The position numbers and the translations under genes were made by a program. The notes under the pieces were generated by a model. The model was not told the DNA's origin and searched no databases. It saw only the letters and a program-made list of their open reading frames with translations. 64,000 nucleotides of DNA from contig NZ_CP060790.1 of assembly GCF_014489595.1 (NCBI RefSeq), positions 2,914,001-2,978,000 of the forward strand. Reading direction: 5' to 3'. Source of the DNA: Paenacidovorax monticola (lineage in GTDB: Bacteria; Pseudomonadota; Gammaproteobacteria; Burkholderiales; Burkholderiaceae_C). Below, piece after piece: positions 26,654 through 36,980 of this stretch (within the stretch, counting starts at the first letter, position 1; each line of letters opens with the position of its first letter).

Positions 26654-27036
26654 TACTTCCTCCAACCCAAAATCAGGTCGTACAAGACCCATTCCAGCGT
26701 CTTGTCAGTGAACCACAGAAAGAGCGCCATGATCACGACGAAGGCGAAGACATAGCCGGTCATCTGCAAGGTCTCCTTGCGGGTCGGCCAGACCACCTTC
26801 TTCACTTCCCGCCAGGCATCGCGCGCGAAGGCCACGAACTGGCGCCCCCACTCGGACATCAGGAAGACCGCCACAGCCGCCCCCAGCCCCACAAGCAGAG
26901 CCGCCCACTGCACGAGCGCCCCCTGCTTGCTCAGCAGGTAGAAGCCCGCAATGGCGGCAACCACCAGCGCCACGACAGCAGCCAGCTTGGCCTTGTCGGC
27001 TCCGGTGTTGACGGTTTCAATCTGAGAAGTGGCCAT
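26653..27036 (-). CDS. secE: Preprotein translocase subunit SecE
   Basis: A 127-residue inner-membrane translocon subunit, of the three-span type typical of beta/gammaproteobacteria. Two spans come first ([18 protein letters not shown] and [15 protein letters not shown]); the conserved amphipathic segment and last span follow: [20 protein letters not shown] and [14 protein letters not shown]. It overlaps nusG by one base and lies 90 bases after tRNA-Trp. Confidence 0.96.
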   Translation of the reverse strand: MATSQIETVNTGADKAKLAAVVALVVAAIAGFYLLSKQGALVQWAALLVGLGAAVAVFLMSEWGRQFVAFARDAWREVKKVVWPTRKETLQMTGYVFAFVVIMALFLWFTDKTLEWVLYDLILGWRK

Positions 27037-27082
27037 ATCGGATCAATTCATGCGCCGCAGCTGCACAGCGCCCAAGACACTG

Positions 27083-27107
27083 AAGCCCGCCAGGGCCTGG
27101 CGGGCTT
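27083..27107. other. Strong palindrome between tRNA-Trp and secE
   Basis: AAGCCCGCCAGG and CCTGGCGGGCTT form a nearly perfect 11-12 bp stem. On the plus strand it is followed by TTGTTTT, a better terminator tail than on the minus strand. It may act as a processing signal after tRNA-Trp or stop antisense transcription. Confidence 0.6.
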
Positions 27108-27126
27108 GTTTTGTGCCACTTTCAAG

Positions 27127-27202
27127 TGGCAGGGGCAGTAGGAATCGAACCTACAACCTTCGGTTTTGGAGACCGACGCTCTGCCAATTGAGCTATACCC
27201 CT
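27127..27202 (-). tRNA. tRNA-Trp (CCA)
   Basis: A 76-base cloverleaf with encoded CCA. It begins AGGGGTATAGCTCAATTGG, the anticodon loop is CTCCAAA with anticodon CCA, and the T arm is GGTTCGATTCC. It lies between tuf and secE, the normal place in this group. Confidence 0.95.
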
Positions 27203-27216
27203 ACTTAACCTTAGGA

Positions 27217-28407
<1,191 letters not shown>

Positions 28408-28480
28408 TTTTCCGACTCCGAAAAAAATCTAAACCAACACAACAGGAACTTGATGCACCCGGAATGGATGCACCCAAATT

Positions 28481-28555
<75 letters not shown>

Positions 28556-28608
28556 AACTCGAAGTCGCACTACAGCGACCCCAAAACCTCTGACAACCAC
28601 ACGGACCA

Positions 28609-28682
28609 TGGAGCGGGAGACGGGAATCGAACCCGCGTCATCAGCTTGGAAGGCTGGGGTTCTACCATTGAACTACTCCCGC
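28609..28682 (-). tRNA. tRNA-Gly (TCC)
   Basis: A 74-base cloverleaf with encoded CCA. It begins GCGGGAGTAGTTCAATGG, the anticodon loop is CTTCCAA with TCC, and the T arm has GGTTCGATTCC. Confidence 0.94.
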
Positions 28683-28746
28683 GCAAGCCACACGACCCGT
28701 GCGAAGGCGCGACACCGCGCCCAACAACTTTTCTCACAACCATCAC

Positions 28747-28832
28747 TGGTGGAGGGGACTGGATTCGAACCAGTGTAGGCGTAAGCCAACAGATTTACAG
28801 TCTGCCCCCTTTAGCCACTCGGGCACCCCTCC
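28747..28832 (-). tRNA. tRNA-Tyr (GTA)
   Basis: An 86-base class II tRNA with a long variable arm. It begins GGAGGGGTGCCCGAGTGG, the anticodon loop is CTGTAAA with GTA, and the T arm has GGTTCGAATCC; CCA is encoded. Confidence 0.95.
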
Positions 28833-28844
28833 GGAGAATCTCGA

Positions 28845-28872
28845 ATTATAGCAGCTTTTTTTGACTCAACAA
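28845..28872 (-). promoter_or_regulatory. Strong sigma-70 promoter of the tRNA-Tyr/Gly/Thr-tuf unit
   Basis: On the minus strand TTGTTG (28867-28872), a 16-base spacer, and TATAAT (28845-28850). Transcription would start about 7 bases before tRNA-Tyr. A run of A bases upstream of the -10 fits a strong stable-RNA promoter. Confidence 0.75.
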
Positions 28873-28914
28873 TCCAATGTGAACTCTTTTCGATCCACCC
28901 AGGCAGGAGGACGT

Positions 28915-28990
28915 TGGCGCGGCTGGCGGGGATCGAACCCACGACCCTTGGCTTCGGAGGCCAATACTCTATCCACTGAGCTACAGCCGC
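28915..28990 (-). tRNA. tRNA-Arg (CCG)
   Basis: A 76-base cloverleaf with encoded CCA. It begins GCGGCTGTAGCTCAGTGG, the anticodon loop is CTCCGAA with CCG, and the T arm has GGTTCGATCCC. It lies 82 bases upstream of tRNA-Tyr, beyond the strong promoter, so it probably has its own promoter; a weak TTCGGG-N17-GATAAT candidate lies upstream. Confidence 0.94.
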
Positions 28991-29062
28991 ATTCACCCAG
29001 GAAGGCGGAGCCAATCCTGTCAATTATCGCACGAGCCTTCGCCACCCCGAAGCAAGCCGGCA

Positions 29063-29694
29063 TCAAAGTTCACCGAGATCGAAGCCCAGACCCGCCAGAT
29101 AGGCATCGATCGCATCCCGCCCCACGGCCACCAGATCGAAGTCGCCATGGTTCAGCACCCAGCCCTGCATCAGGCCATCGAACAACGCATGCAACCCAAT
29201 GGCCGCCGCCCCGGGCGACATGCGCAGCGCCAGCCCCTGGGCCTGCGCGGCCCGCTCCAGGTCCACCGCCAACTGCCGCGTGAAAGCCCCCGACACGCTG
29301 ATGCGCCGCTCCCGCACCGCACTCAGCTCATGGACGTACTCAACCCTGTACAGAGCCACCTCGAACACCCGGCGCGTGCGCTCATCCGAGGCCACCATGC
29401 GCAGCACCTCTTCCACCACACCGCGAAGCCGGCTCAACGGCGTCTCGCCCTCGCCCACCTCGCCCGCCCCGTAGGCAACGTTCTCGAGCGGCAAGGTCAC
29501 GCGGTCCATCATGGCATTGAAGAGATCCAGCTTGTCCTTGAAGTGCCAGTAGATGGCCCCCGCGTGGCCCCCGCCGCCTGCGCGATATCCCCCAACGAAG
29601 CCCGCGAAACACCCTTCTCGTAGAAGACCCGCTCCGCGGCATCCAGCAGGCTGTTGCGCGTCGCCACCGCATCCTCTTTGGTACGACGAACCAT
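29063..29694 (-). CDS. TetR-family repressor of the efflux operon (AcrR/TtgR-like; apparent frameshift)
   Basis: Repaired length is about 210 residues. The start [20 protein letters not shown] and the helix-turn-helix [20 protein letters not shown] followed by [11 protein letters not shown] are nearly textbook AcrR/TtgR. The C-terminal ligand domain includes [16 protein letters not shown] and [15 protein letters not shown]. The frame breaks at CCCCC 29557-29561, within GATRGAIYW, the turn to the recognition helix; one base restores it. The gene diverges from the efflux genes, sharing the palindrome at 29751-29778, so the protein probably represses both promoters and is released by a toxic ligand. 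Confidence 0.88.
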
Positions 29695-29750
29695 ACGCCC
29701 ATCTCCTTGTCATACTGCGACACCATCATGGCCCCGCACGGCATGCATTC

Positions 29751-29778
29751 ATTATACATTCATGATTGTATGTATAAT
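29751..29778. promoter_or_regulatory. TetR operator palindrome with two overlapping -10 boxes
   Basis: Arms ATTATACAT and ATGTATAAT (29751-29759, 29770-29778) flank a 10-base centre TCATGATTGT. Each arm contains a -10 box: TATAAT for the efflux operon on the plus strand (29773-29778) and TATAAT on the minus strand (29751-29756) for the repressor. The pattern resembles the E. coli AcrR box. One bound repressor would shut both promoters. Confidence 0.78.
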
Positions 29779-29878
29779 GGCAGACCATTTCCCAGGGCCA
29801 TTCATGCAGCGCGGCGGCGCCTCCCGGCGCAGCCCGCTCGGTGTCCTGTTTGCCGAATAAACCGGAAGGATCCTCTCT

Positions 29879-31143
29879 ATGCAGAGCTCGCGCGACCTCT
29901 CAGACATTGCCCCTCCCAAAGCCCACTACAAGAAGGCCTCCCTGGGCCTCGCCGTGGCATGCGCCCTGGCCCTCGCGGCCTGCGGCAAAAGTGAAGCCCC
30001 CAACGATGCTGGCGGCCCCAAGATGCCGCCCGTCCAGGTGGGCGTCGTGGTGGCCACGCCCGGCGATGTGGGCCTGGTCACCGAACTGCCTGGCCGCGTG
30101 GAAGCCGTGCGCACCGCGCAAATCCGCGCGCGCAGCGCGGGCATCCTGCAGCAGCGGCTGTTCCGGGAAGGCAGTGACGTGAAGGCGGGCCAGCCGCTGT
30201 TCAAGATCGACCCGGCCCCTATGCCGCCGCCCTGGAAAGCGCACGCGCCACGCAAGCCCGTGCCGAGGCCAACCTGGCACAGACCACGGCCCAGCTCGAA
30301 CGCTTTCGCCCGCTGGTCGGGGTCAACGCCATCAGCAAGCAGGACTTCGTGAACGCCGAGGCCGCCCAGAAGCAGGCCCAGGCCGACGTGGCCGCCGGAA
30401 AAGCAGCCGTGCGCACCGCCGAGATCAACCTCGGGTACACCACCGTCACGGCCCCCATCTCCGGGCGCATTGGCCGCGCGCTGGTGACCGAGGGTGCCCT
30501 GGTGGGCCAGGGCGAGGCGACCCAGCTGGCGCTGGTGCAGCAGATCAACCCGGTGTACGTGAACTTCACGCAGTCCTCCACCGACGTGTTCAACCTGCGC
30601 CGCGCCATGGAGGCCGGCCAGCTCAAGCGCGCCGGCGCGGAAGGCGCCAGCGTGCGCGTGGTCCTGGCGGACGGCAGCGAATACCCCCTGGCCGGCAAGA
30701 TGCTGTTCTCCGACCTGTCGGTGGACGCCTCCACGGGCCAGGTCACGCTGCGCGCCGAGGTGCCCAACCCCAAGGGCGAACTGCTGCCCGGCCTGTACGT
30801 GCGCGTGCGCCTGGAGCAGGCCCAGGCCACGAACGCGATCACCCTGCCCCAGCAGGCCGTGACCCGCACCCAGCAGGGCGACACCGTGAGCGTGGTGGGC
30901 GAGGACGGCAAGGTCAGCCAGCGCACCGTGAAGGTCAGCACCGGCCAGAACAACCGCTGGATCATCCAGGACGGCCTCAAGGCCGGCGAACAGGTGATGG
31001 TCGACGGCTTCCAGAAACTGCAGATGCTGCCGCCCGGCACGCCCGTCAAGGCCGTTCCCTGGCAGCCCCCAGGCTCGCAAGCGCCGGCGCCCGCCGCCGC
31101 GGCATCCGCACCGAGCCCGGAAGCATCGGCCCCCAAGCAATAA
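29879..31143 (+). CDS. RND efflux periplasmic adaptor (AcrA/MexA-like; apparent frameshift)
   Basis: Repaired length is about 421 residues. A lipoprotein signal (LALAACGK, lipobox cysteine near residue 35) anchors it to the inner membrane. The lipoyl and hairpin domains hold VQVGVVVATPGDVGLVTELP, GRVEAVRTAQIRARSAGIL, VTAPISGRIGRALVTEGALV and a beta-barrel part with VRVRLEQAQ. The frame breaks at CCCC 30216-30219 (DPAPMPPP instead of DPAPYAAALESA); one base repairs it. It links the inner-membrane pump to the outer-membrane channel of the next genes. Confidence 0.9.
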
Positions 31144-31158
31144 CAAGAGGCCCCGCAC

Positions 31159-34100
31159 ATGGCCAAGTTCTTTATTGACAGACCCATCTTTGCATGGGTG
31201 ATCGCGCTGTTCATCATCGTGATGGGCGCCGTCTCGATCACGCAGTTGCCCATCGCGCAGTACCCGCCGGTGGCGCCGCCCGCCATCGTGATCAACGCCG
31301 CCTACCCGGGCGCATCGGCGCAGACGCTGGAAGACAGCGTGCTGTCGGTGATCGAGCGCGAGATGAATGGCTCCCCGGGCATGATCTACATGGAGTCGGT
31401 CGCCCAGGCCGACGGTACGGGCAGCATCACGCTGAGCTTCCAGCCCGGCACCAACGCCGAACTGGCCCAGGTGGACGTGCAGAACCGACTCTCGCGCGCC
31501 ACGCCGCGCCTGCCGTCTGCCGTGACGCAGCAGGGCGTGCGCGTGGACAAGTCGCGCTCGAACTTCCTGCTGTTCACCATGCTGTCGTCGAGCAATCCCT
31601 CCATCGACACGACCGCGCTGGGCGACTACGCCGCCCGCAACGTGGTGCCCGAGCTGCAGCGCCTCAATGGCATCGGCCAGGCCCAGCTGTTCGGCTCCGA
31701 GCGCGCCATGCGCATCTGGATCGACCCCGCCAAGATGACGGGCTACGGCCTGTCCGCCGCCGACGTCACCGCCGCCATCCGCGCGCAGAACGCCCAGGTG
31801 GCCAGCGGCGCCATCGGCGACCTGCCCAACATCGCGGGCCAGGGGATCTCGGCCACCGTCGTGGTCAACGGCCAGCTCGCATCCGTGGAGCAGTTCGGCA
31901 ACATCGTGCTGCGCGCCAACGCCGACGGCTCCACCGTGCGCCTCAAGGACGTGGCCCGTATCGAGCTGGGCGGACAGTCCTACGCCACCTCCGCGCGCCT
32001 GAATGGCCAGCCGGCCGTGGGCATCGGCGTGCAGCTCTCGCCCACGGGCAATGCGCTGCAGGCCGCCAAGGACGTGCGCGCCAAGATGCAGGAGCTCGCG
32101 CGCTACTTCCCCCAGGGCGTGGACTGGAAGATTCCCTACGACAGCTCGCGCTTCGTGGACATCTCCATCAGCCAGGTGGTGGAGACCCTCGTGGAGGCCG
32201 TGGTCCTCGTGTTCCTGGTGATGTTCCTGTTCCTGCAGAACTGGCGCTACACCATCATCCCGACCATCGTCGTGCCGATCGCGCTGCTGGGCACCTTCGC
32301 CACACTGCTGGCCTTGGGCTTCTCGATCAACGTGCTGACCATGTTCGGCATGGTGCTGGTGATCGGTATCGTGGTGGATGACGCCATCGTGGTGGTCGAG
32401 AACGTCGAGCGCATCATGAGCGAGGAAGGCCTGTCGCCGCTCGAAGCCACGCGCAAGGCGATGCGCCAGATCTCGGGCGCCATCATCGGCGTGACCGTGG
32501 TGCTGATCTCGGTGTTCGTGCCGCTGGCGTTCTTCGCGGGCTCCACGGGCAACATCTACCGCCAGTTCTCGGCGGTGATGGTGGCGTCGATCGGCTTCTC
32601 GGCCTTCATGGCGCTGTCGCTCACGCCCGCACTGTGCGCCACCCTGCTCAAGCCCGTGGAAGCGGGCCACCACCACGAGAAAACGGGCTTCTTCGGCTGG
32701 TTCAACCGGGGCTTCACCCGCACCGCCAAGGGCTACGAGAGCTTCGTGGCGCGCATCCTCAAGCGCGCGGCCCGCTACCTCGTGATCTACGCGGCCATCA
32801 TCGGCGCCGTGGCCGTGGTCTACATGCGCCTGCCGACCTCGTTCCTGCCGGGCGAAGACCAGGGCTACATCATCGTGAACGTGCAGCTGCCTCCGGGCGC
32901 GACCCAGGAGCGCACGCTGTCCGTGATGAAGGAGGTGGAAGGCTTCGTGCTCAAGCAGCCCGAGGTGCAGAGCATGGTGGGCGTGCTGGGCTTCAGCTTC
33001 TCGGGCCAGGGCCAGAACGCGGCGCTCGCCTTCGTGACGCTCAAGGACTGGCACGAACGCAAGGGCCCGGGCCAGTCGGCCGAGGCCGTGGCGGGACGCA
33101 CGATCGGTGCGCTCATGGGGGTGCGCGACGCCTTCATCTTCGCGCTGAGCCCGCCGCCCATCCCCGAGCTGGGCAACGCGTCCGGCTTCACGTTCCGTCT
33201 GCAGGACCGCGGCGGCGCGGGGCATGAAGCCCTGGTCAACGCCCGCAACCAGATGCTGGGCATGGCCTCGCAGAGCAAGATCCTGACCCAGGTGCGCCCC
33301 GACGGCCTGGAGGATGCGCCGCAGCTGCAGATCGACATCGACCGCGACAAGGCCAGTGCCCTGGGCGTGCCCTTCGACACGATCAACACGGCGCTGTCCA
33401 CGGCGCTGGGCTCCAGCTACGTGAACGACTTCCCGAGCCAGGGACGTCTGCAGCGCGTGGTGGTGCAGGCCGATGCGCCCTCGCGCATGCAGCCCGACGA
33501 CCTGCTGCAGATCAACGTGCGCAACAACCAGGGCCAGCTGGTGCCCCTGTCCACCTTCGCGAACACGCGCTGGGTGAAGGGCGCGCAGCAGACCGTGCGC
33601 TACAACGGCTACCCGGCCATGCGCATTTCGGGCTCGCCAGCGCCCGGCTATAGCACCGGCGCAGCGATGGCCGAGATGGAAAAGCTCGCCGCGCAGCTGC
33701 CCCCGGGCTTCGGCTTCGAATGGACAGGCCAGTCGCGCGAGGAAAAGCTTGCGGGCTCGCAGGCGCTGATCCTGTACGGCTTCGCCGTGCTGGCGGTGTT
33801 CCTGTGCCTGGCGGCGCTCTATGAGAGCTGGTCGATTCCGCTCGCCGTGATCCTGGTGGTGCCGCTGGGCGTGCTCGGCGTGCTGCTGGCCACGATCGCG
33901 CGGGGCTACTCGAACGACGTGTACTTCCAGGTGGGCCTGATCACCATCATCGGCCTCTCGGCGAAGAACGCCATCCTGATCATCGAGTTCGCCAAGGACC
34001 TGCAGGCCCAGGGCAAGAGCGTGGTCGCGGCGGCGCTGGAAGCCGCGCACCTGCGGTTCCGGCCGATCATCATGACGTCCATGGCCTTCGGCCTGGGCGT

Positions 34101-34314
34101 GGTGCCGCTGGCGATCGCCTCGGGCGCCGGCTCGGCCAGCCAGCGTGCCATCGGCACGGGCGTGCTGGGCGGCATGGTCACCGGCACCCTGCTGGCGGTG
34201 GTCTTCGTGCCCGTGTTTTTCGTGGTCGTGCGTTCCCTGTTCAAGGGTAGCGCGCGCCAGCAGGAGATGAACCGGCGCCATGCCGAGGAAGCGGGGGTAG
34301 GTTCCCATGACTAA
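31159..34314 (+). CDS. RND multidrug efflux pump, inner-membrane transporter (AcrB/MexB family)
   Basis: A 1051-residue proton-driven pump with twelve spans. It starts MAKFFIDRPIFAWVIALFII, the usual HAE1 start. The proton-relay aspartates are in GIVVDDAIVVVENVERIM (near residues 405-408) and the partner lysine in GLSAKNAILIIEFAKD. The two large periplasmic loops and GSSYVNDFPSQGRLQRVVVQ match drug-binding porter domains. The family exports drugs, dyes, solvents and bile-type compounds. It begins 15 bases after the adaptor gene and overlaps the outer-membrane gene by 8 bases, so all three form one operon. Confidence 0.97.
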   Translation: MAKFFIDRPIFAWVIALFIIVMGAVSITQLPIAQYPPVAPPAIVINAAYPGASAQTLEDSVLSVIEREMNGSPGMIYMESVAQADGTGSITLSFQPGTNAELAQVDVQNRLSRATPRLPSAVTQQGVRVDKSRSNFLLFTMLSSSNPSIDTTALGDYAARNVVPELQRLNGIGQAQLFGSERAMRIWIDPAKMTGYGLSAADVTAAIRAQNAQVASGAIGDLPNIAGQGISATVVVNGQLASVEQFGNIVLRANADGSTVRLKDVARIELGGQSYATSARLNGQPAVGIGVQLSPTGNALQAAKDVRAKMQELARYFPQGVDWKIPYDSSRFVDISISQVVETLVEAVVLVFLVMFLFLQNWRYTIIPTIVVPIALLGTFATLLALGFSINVLTMFGMVLVIGIVVDDAIVVVENVERIMSEEGLSPLEATRKAMRQISGAIIGVTVVLISVFVPLAFFAGSTGNIYRQFSAVMVASIGFSAFMALSLTPALCATLLKPVEAGHHHEKTGFFGWFNRGFTRTAKGYESFVARILKRAARYLVIYAAIIGAVAVVYMRLPTSFLPGEDQGYIIVNVQLPPGATQERTLSVMKEVEGFVLKQPEVQSMVGVLGFSFSGQGQNAALAFVTLKDWHERKGPGQSAEAVAGRTIGALMGVRDAFIFALSPPPIPELGNASGFTFRLQDRGGAGHEALVNARNQMLGMASQSKILTQVRPDGLEDAPQLQIDIDRDKASALGVPFDTINTALSTALGSSYVNDFPSQGRLQRVVVQADAPSRMQPDDLLQINVRNNQGQLVPLSTFANTRWVKGAQQTVRYNGYPAMRISGSPAPGYSTGAAMAEMEKLAAQLPPGFGFEWTGQSREEKLAGSQALILYGFAVLAVFLCLAALYESWSIPLAVILVVPLGVLGVLLATIARGYSNDVYFQVGLITIIGLSAKNAILIIEFAKDLQAQGKSVVAAALEAAHLRFRPIIMTSMAFGLGVVPLAIASGAGSASQRAIGTGVLGGMVTGTLLAVVFVPVFFVVVRSLFKGSARQQEMNRRHAEEAGVGSHD

Positions 34315-35722
34315 ACGATTCGCGCCAGCCTCGCTGGCAGCGGCCCTGCTGATGGCGGGCTGCTCCTTCATCCCGACCTACGAGCGCCCGCAGGCCCCCG
34401 TGCCTGCGGCCTATGCCACGGCCGGCACGGCCCCGGCCGATGCCGCGCCCGCGGCGGCCGTGGACTGGAAGGACTACTTCACCGACGCACGCCTGCAGCG
34501 CCTGATCGAGGCGGCGCTGGCCAACAACCGCGACCTGCGCGTGGCCGCGCTCAACATCGAGCAGGCCCGTGCGCAGTTCCAGATCCAGCGCGCCGCGCAA
34601 TTCCCCTCGGTGGCCCTGGGCGCCAATGCCTCGCGCACGGTGAACGCGTCCAACGGCAACCTCACCAACACGTACAGCGTGGGCGGCGTGCTCTCGTCCT
34701 GGGAGCTCGACTTCTTCGGCCGCATCGGTAGCCTGAAGGAACAGGCCCTGGCCCAGTACCTCGCGAGCGAGGAAGGCCGCAAGGCCGTGCAGATCAGCCT
34801 GGTGGCCGGCGTGGCCAACGGCTGGCTGACGCTGCTGGCCGACGAGGAATTGCTCGACCTCTCGCGCCGCACCCTTGCCACGCGCGAGGAGTCGATGCAG
34901 CTCGCCAAGATGCGCCTGGAGGTGGGCGTGGCTTCCGAGCTCGACTACCGCCAGGCCGAATCGCTCGCACAGGCGGCCCGCGCCACGCTGGCGCAGCAGC
35001 AGCGCCAGCGCGCGCTGGACGAGAACGCCCTGGCCCTGCTGCTGGGCCAGCCGCTGCCCGACGACATCCGCGCCAGCCTCACGGGTGCGCGGCTGGCCGA
35101 CGTGCCCGCCATGGCGGCCGTGCCGACCGGGCTGCCTTCGGACCTGCTCACGCGCCGGCCCGACATCCGCCAGGCCGAGCAGCAGCTGATCGCGGCCAAC
35201 GCCAACATTGGCGCGGCGCGCGCGGCGTTCTTCCCGACCATCTCGCTCACTGCCCAGGCCGGCACGGCCAGCACCGAGCTGTCGGGGCTGTTCAAGAGCG
35301 GCACCTGGGCGTTCACCCCCACCGTGTCGGCCATGCTGCCGATCTTCAATGCAGGCCGCAACCAGGCGGCGCTGGAGTCCGCCAAGGCCGGCCGCGAGAT
35401 CGCGATCGCACAGTACGAGAAGTCGATCCAGAGCGCGTTCCGCGAGGTCTCGGACGCCCTGGCCAGCCAGGGCACGCTGACCGATCAGGCGCGCGCCCAG
35501 GAAGCCCAGGCCCAGGCCGAGAGCACTCGCCTGAGCCTGTCGGACCTGCGCTACCGCAACGGCGTGGCGAGCTACCTTGACCTGCTCGACGCGCAGCGCT
35601 CGCTGTTCGCCATCGAACAGGCCGTGGTGCAGGTGCGCCTGGCTCAGCTGCAGAACCAGGTGGCGCTCTACAAGGCCTTGGGCGGCGGCTGGAGCCAGGC
35701 GCCCGAGAAGGCGCCCTCCTGA
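34307..35722 (+). CDS. Outer-membrane efflux channel lipoprotein (OprM/TtgC family)
   Basis: A 471-residue TolC-like channel. The signal has a lipobox MAGCSF near residue 20 and the mature start is YERPQAPVP. The two outer-membrane factor repeats contain AALNIEQARAQFQIQRAAQF and LLTRRPDIRQAEQQLIAANA (the conserved RRPDI motif) and ALASQGTLTDQARAQEAQAQ, with the last block LRYRNGVASYLDLLDAQRS. Its start overlaps the pump gene end. Together with the adaptor and pump it forms a complete tripartite efflux system. Confidence 0.95.
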   Translation: MTKRFAPASLAAALLMAGCSFIPTYERPQAPVPAAYATAGTAPADAAPAAAVDWKDYFTDARLQRLIEAALANNRDLRVAALNIEQARAQFQIQRAAQFPSVALGANASRTVNASNGNLTNTYSVGGVLSSWELDFFGRIGSLKEQALAQYLASEEGRKAVQISLVAGVANGWLTLLADEELLDLSRRTLATREESMQLAKMRLEVGVASELDYRQAESLAQAARATLAQQQRQRALDENALALLLGQPLPDDIRASLTGARLADVPAMAAVPTGLPSDLLTRRPDIRQAEQQLIAANANIGAARAAFFPTISLTAQAGTASTELSGLFKSGTWAFTPTVSAMLPIFNAGRNQAALESAKAGREIAIAQYEKSIQSAFREVSDALASQGTLTDQARAQEAQAQAESTRLSLSDLRYRNGVASYLDLLDAQRSLFAIEQAVVQVRLAQLQNQVALYKALGGGWSQAPEKAPS

Positions 35723-35772
35723 GCGCCGCCGCCCCGCACCCGCCCCGGTGGAGGCCGGTGCGGGACGGCAGA

Positions 35773-35778
35773 TATAAT
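35773..35778 (+). promoter_or_regulatory. -10 box ahead of the cytochrome c gene
   Basis: A perfect TATAAT lies 45 bases before the cytochrome start; the -35 region is not clear. It is followed by a GC-rich start, so activity may need an activator. Confidence 0.45.
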
Positions 35779-35822
35779 CAAGGGTTGTTACAAAAACAGC
35801 CCCCGATACCCCTGAGGACGAC

Positions 35823-36350
35823 ATGAGCAATCAGCACGAAGAAGCACATACCGGCCCGATCAAGAACCCCAAGCAGCTGCTGATCGCGGTGCTTTTTTCG
35901 TTCGTGATTCCGATCTTCGCCATCATCGGCCTGGTCATGTACGTCACCTCAGCCGACAAGCCTGCCGCCGGCGCCGTCAATCTGGAGAAGGCCACGGCCG
36001 AACGCCTGCAGAAGGTCGGCATGGTGGAAATCCGTGACGCCAACCGCCCCCTGCGCGCAGGCGAGGAAGTGTTCAAGGGCCAGTGCGCGGCCTGCCACGC
36101 CACCGGCGCGGCCGGCGCGCCCAAGTACGGCGATGCCGGCGCCTGGGGCCCTCGCATCGCCAGCGGCTTCGATGCCCTGGTACAGTCCGCCCTCAAGGGC
36201 AAGGGCGCCATGGCCCCGCAAAGCGGCGGCGACTTCGACGACACCGAGATCGCCCGTGCGGTGGCCTACATGGCCAATGCCGGTGGCGCCAAGTTCACCG
36301 AGCCCAACCGCCCGGGCGCGGAAGGCGCTCCGGCCGCCGAGGCCAAGTAA
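35823..36350 (+). CDS. Membrane-anchored c-type cytochrome (c5-like)
   Basis: A 175-residue protein. One N-terminal transmembrane segment (VLFSFVIPIFAIIGLVMYVT) anchors a single class I cytochrome domain with the heme-binding CAACH motif in FKGQCAACHATG and an axial methionine in KGKGAMAPQSGGDFDDTEI. C-terminal part is low-complexity Ala/Glu. Family members pass electrons to terminal oxidases. It follows the efflux operon by 100 bases with its own -10 box and ends in an intrinsic terminator, so it is a single-gene unit. Confidence 0.9.
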   Translation: MSNQHEEAHTGPIKNPKQLLIAVLFSFVIPIFAIIGLVMYVTSADKPAAGAVNLEKATAERLQKVGMVEIRDANRPLRAGEEVFKGQCAACHATGAAGAPKYGDAGAWGPRIASGFDALVQSALKGKGAMAPQSGGDFDDTEIARAVAYMANAGGAKFTEPNRPGAEGAPAAEAK

Positions 36351-36378
36351 GCGCAAGCACTGCGCTGCCCCCACCACC

Positions 36379-36404
36379 GAGCCGGCCCCTGGGCCGGCTT
36401 TTTC
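36379..36404 (+). terminator. Terminator of the cytochrome c gene
   Basis: GCCGGCCC pairs with GGGCCGGC (36381-36388, 36391-36398) and is followed by TTTTTC. It also faces the convergent gene at 36444. Confidence 0.85.
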
Positions 36405-36443
36405 ATGCCCGAACGGGACTGGACAGGCGGGCGGCGCCGCGGC

Positions 36444-36976
36444 TCAGGAGGCCGCAGCCCGCCCAGCCACCGGGCTGCGCACGAACCCATGGCGCCCCGG
36501 CAGGTCCGCCGCGCGCACCTCCTGCGGTACCCAGTGCCCTTGCTCCACGGCCTCGGCCACCAGATGCATGTCCAGGCTGTGGACCAGGCCCAGCCCCAGG
36601 GCACTGGCCAGGTACACACGGCCCTCCTCGTCCAGCAGACATTCCGTGGGCTCGGCCGTGCGGCCCGTCTGGGCCTGCACCCGGCCGCCGGGCAGGACGC
36701 GCCACACCAGGGGGGTGGCCTCCAGCTCCACATACACGCGCTGGGGCCCGTTCTGGAAGTACCAGCGGCCCTGGGCATCGGCTTCGTAGTTACGGTGGAT
36801 GAATTCAATGAGCTTCTCGTGCCGCAACAGCGAGCCCTTGGACGCAGGAAAGCCCCCTGCGCCTGCGCGGCCTCGTCACGCAGGTACCAGTGCCCGCGCG
36901 CGTCCAGCCCCAGCCATCCGTAGCAATCGGGCACATTGGGCCACTTGGCCAGGGCCTGTCTGACGATGTCGTCCAT
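36444..36976 (-). CDS. Conserved protein of unknown function (apparent frameshift)
   Basis: Repaired length is about 177 residues. It starts MDDIVRQALAKWPNVPDCYG and contains the blocks WLGLDARGHWYLRDEAAQ, LLRHEKLIEFIHRNYEAD, GRWYFQNGPQRVYVELEATP and ECLLDEEGRVYLASALGLGL. Two halves repeat a similar beta pattern (LDARGHWYLRD and ADAQGRWYFQN), so it may be a small tandem domain. The family is common in this bacterial family by my recollection, but I do not know its function. The frame breaks near 36842-36850; one base joins the two halves. It may be cotranscribed with the hydrolase gene upstream. Confidence 0.7.
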
Positions 36977-36980
36977 GGGC

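Noticed and set aside
29926..34371. A 1481-codon frame on the minus strand opposite the efflux pump.
   Set aside because: Low-complexity Arg/His/Gly-rich translation, and the plus strand encodes conserved RND proteins across the same span.
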